Below, one piece after another: positions 6,072 through 6,076 of a stretch of DNA of 6,076 bases. Every line of letters starts with the position of its first letter. Position 1 is the stretch's first letter. Under the pieces are notes generated by a model. That model was not told where the DNA came from. It searched no databases and was given only the letters and a program-made list of their open reading frames with translations. Source of the DNA: JL08 sp965363755. GTDB taxonomy: Bacteria; Pseudomonadota; Alphaproteobacteria; Rhodobacterales; Rhodobacteraceae. Where the stretch lies: NCBI GenBank assembly GCA_965363755.1, contig CBDTVL010000231.1, forward strand, positions 1 through 6,076. Direction: 5' to 3'. The position numbers were made by a program, and so were the translations under genes.

Positions 6072-6076
6072 ATGAA
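6072..6076 (+). CDS. Start of a gene truncated by the window edge
   Basis: ATG at 6072 follows the consensus AGGAGG. Only ATGAA (Met and part of the second codon) is present, so no product can be named. Its separation from the binding protein by a terminator-like hairpin suggests its own promoter. Confidence 0.55.

Noticed and set aside
5807..6076. Frame open past the binding-protein stop to the window end, as if by readthrough
   Set aside because: It matches no family I know, crosses the terminator-like hairpin and a strong Shine-Dalgarno, and could be open by chance at this base composition.
1..6076. tRNA, rRNA, CRISPR array, insertion sequence or defence system
   Set aside because: No cloverleaf, regular repeat-spacer array, transposase or recognisable defence protein was seen on either strand.

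Overview
The window looks like an alphaproteobacterial chromosome or large replicon, most likely a Rhodobacterales (roseobacter-type) organism. This is inferred from moderately high GC, codon use, and the character of the proteins: an AMACR-type CaiB/BaiF enzyme, an M20 deacylase whose N-terminus reads LTQDLIRIPTLNPPGE, and a family 5 periplasmic binding protein. It is an inference from memory of such families, not a search result.

Layout. Bases 56-1136 (+) hold a broken class III adenylate/guanylate cyclase. Its membrane N-terminus, linker and catalytic domain can be followed through three frame changes, and part of the middle appears to be lost where a perfect 24-bp inverted repeat sits (479-543). 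Bases 1272-2381 (+) encode an intact alpha-methylacyl-CoA racemase-like CaiB/BaiF protein. Bases 2478-3767 (+) encode an intact M20 metallo-deacylase/peptidase of the ArgE/DapE type. Bases 3779-4161 (-) hold a remnant of panC (pantothenate synthetase) that keeps only its two ends and is also frameshifted. Bases 4331-5806 (+) encode an intact, secreted family 5 (peptide/nickel/opine type) ABC-transporter substrate-binding protein. From 5807 to 6071 there is a 24-codon mini-ORF and a terminator-like hairpin. A new gene with a strong Shine-Dalgarno begins at 6072 and runs off the window.

How the parts fit. The three intact genes all read rightward and plausibly belong to one uptake-and-catabolism neighbourhood: capture of a peptide- or acyl-amino-acid-like compound, hydrolysis of an amide by the M20 enzyme, and CoA-ester racemisation by the CaiB/BaiF enzyme. 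This grouping is inferred from adjacency only; the substrate is unknown and no permease or ATPase gene is in the window. Between and beside these genes lie two decaying genes, so the region appears to have been rearranged. The three frame changes that resolve to a single base all fall in homopolymer runs, yet about 3.9 kb of neighbouring intact coding sequence shows none, which argues for real decay rather than poor sequence.

I did not find a clearly new biological system. The most notable things are the two decayed genes, the long perfect inverted repeat at the cyclase lesion, and a 24-bp perfect palindrome inside the racemase gene.
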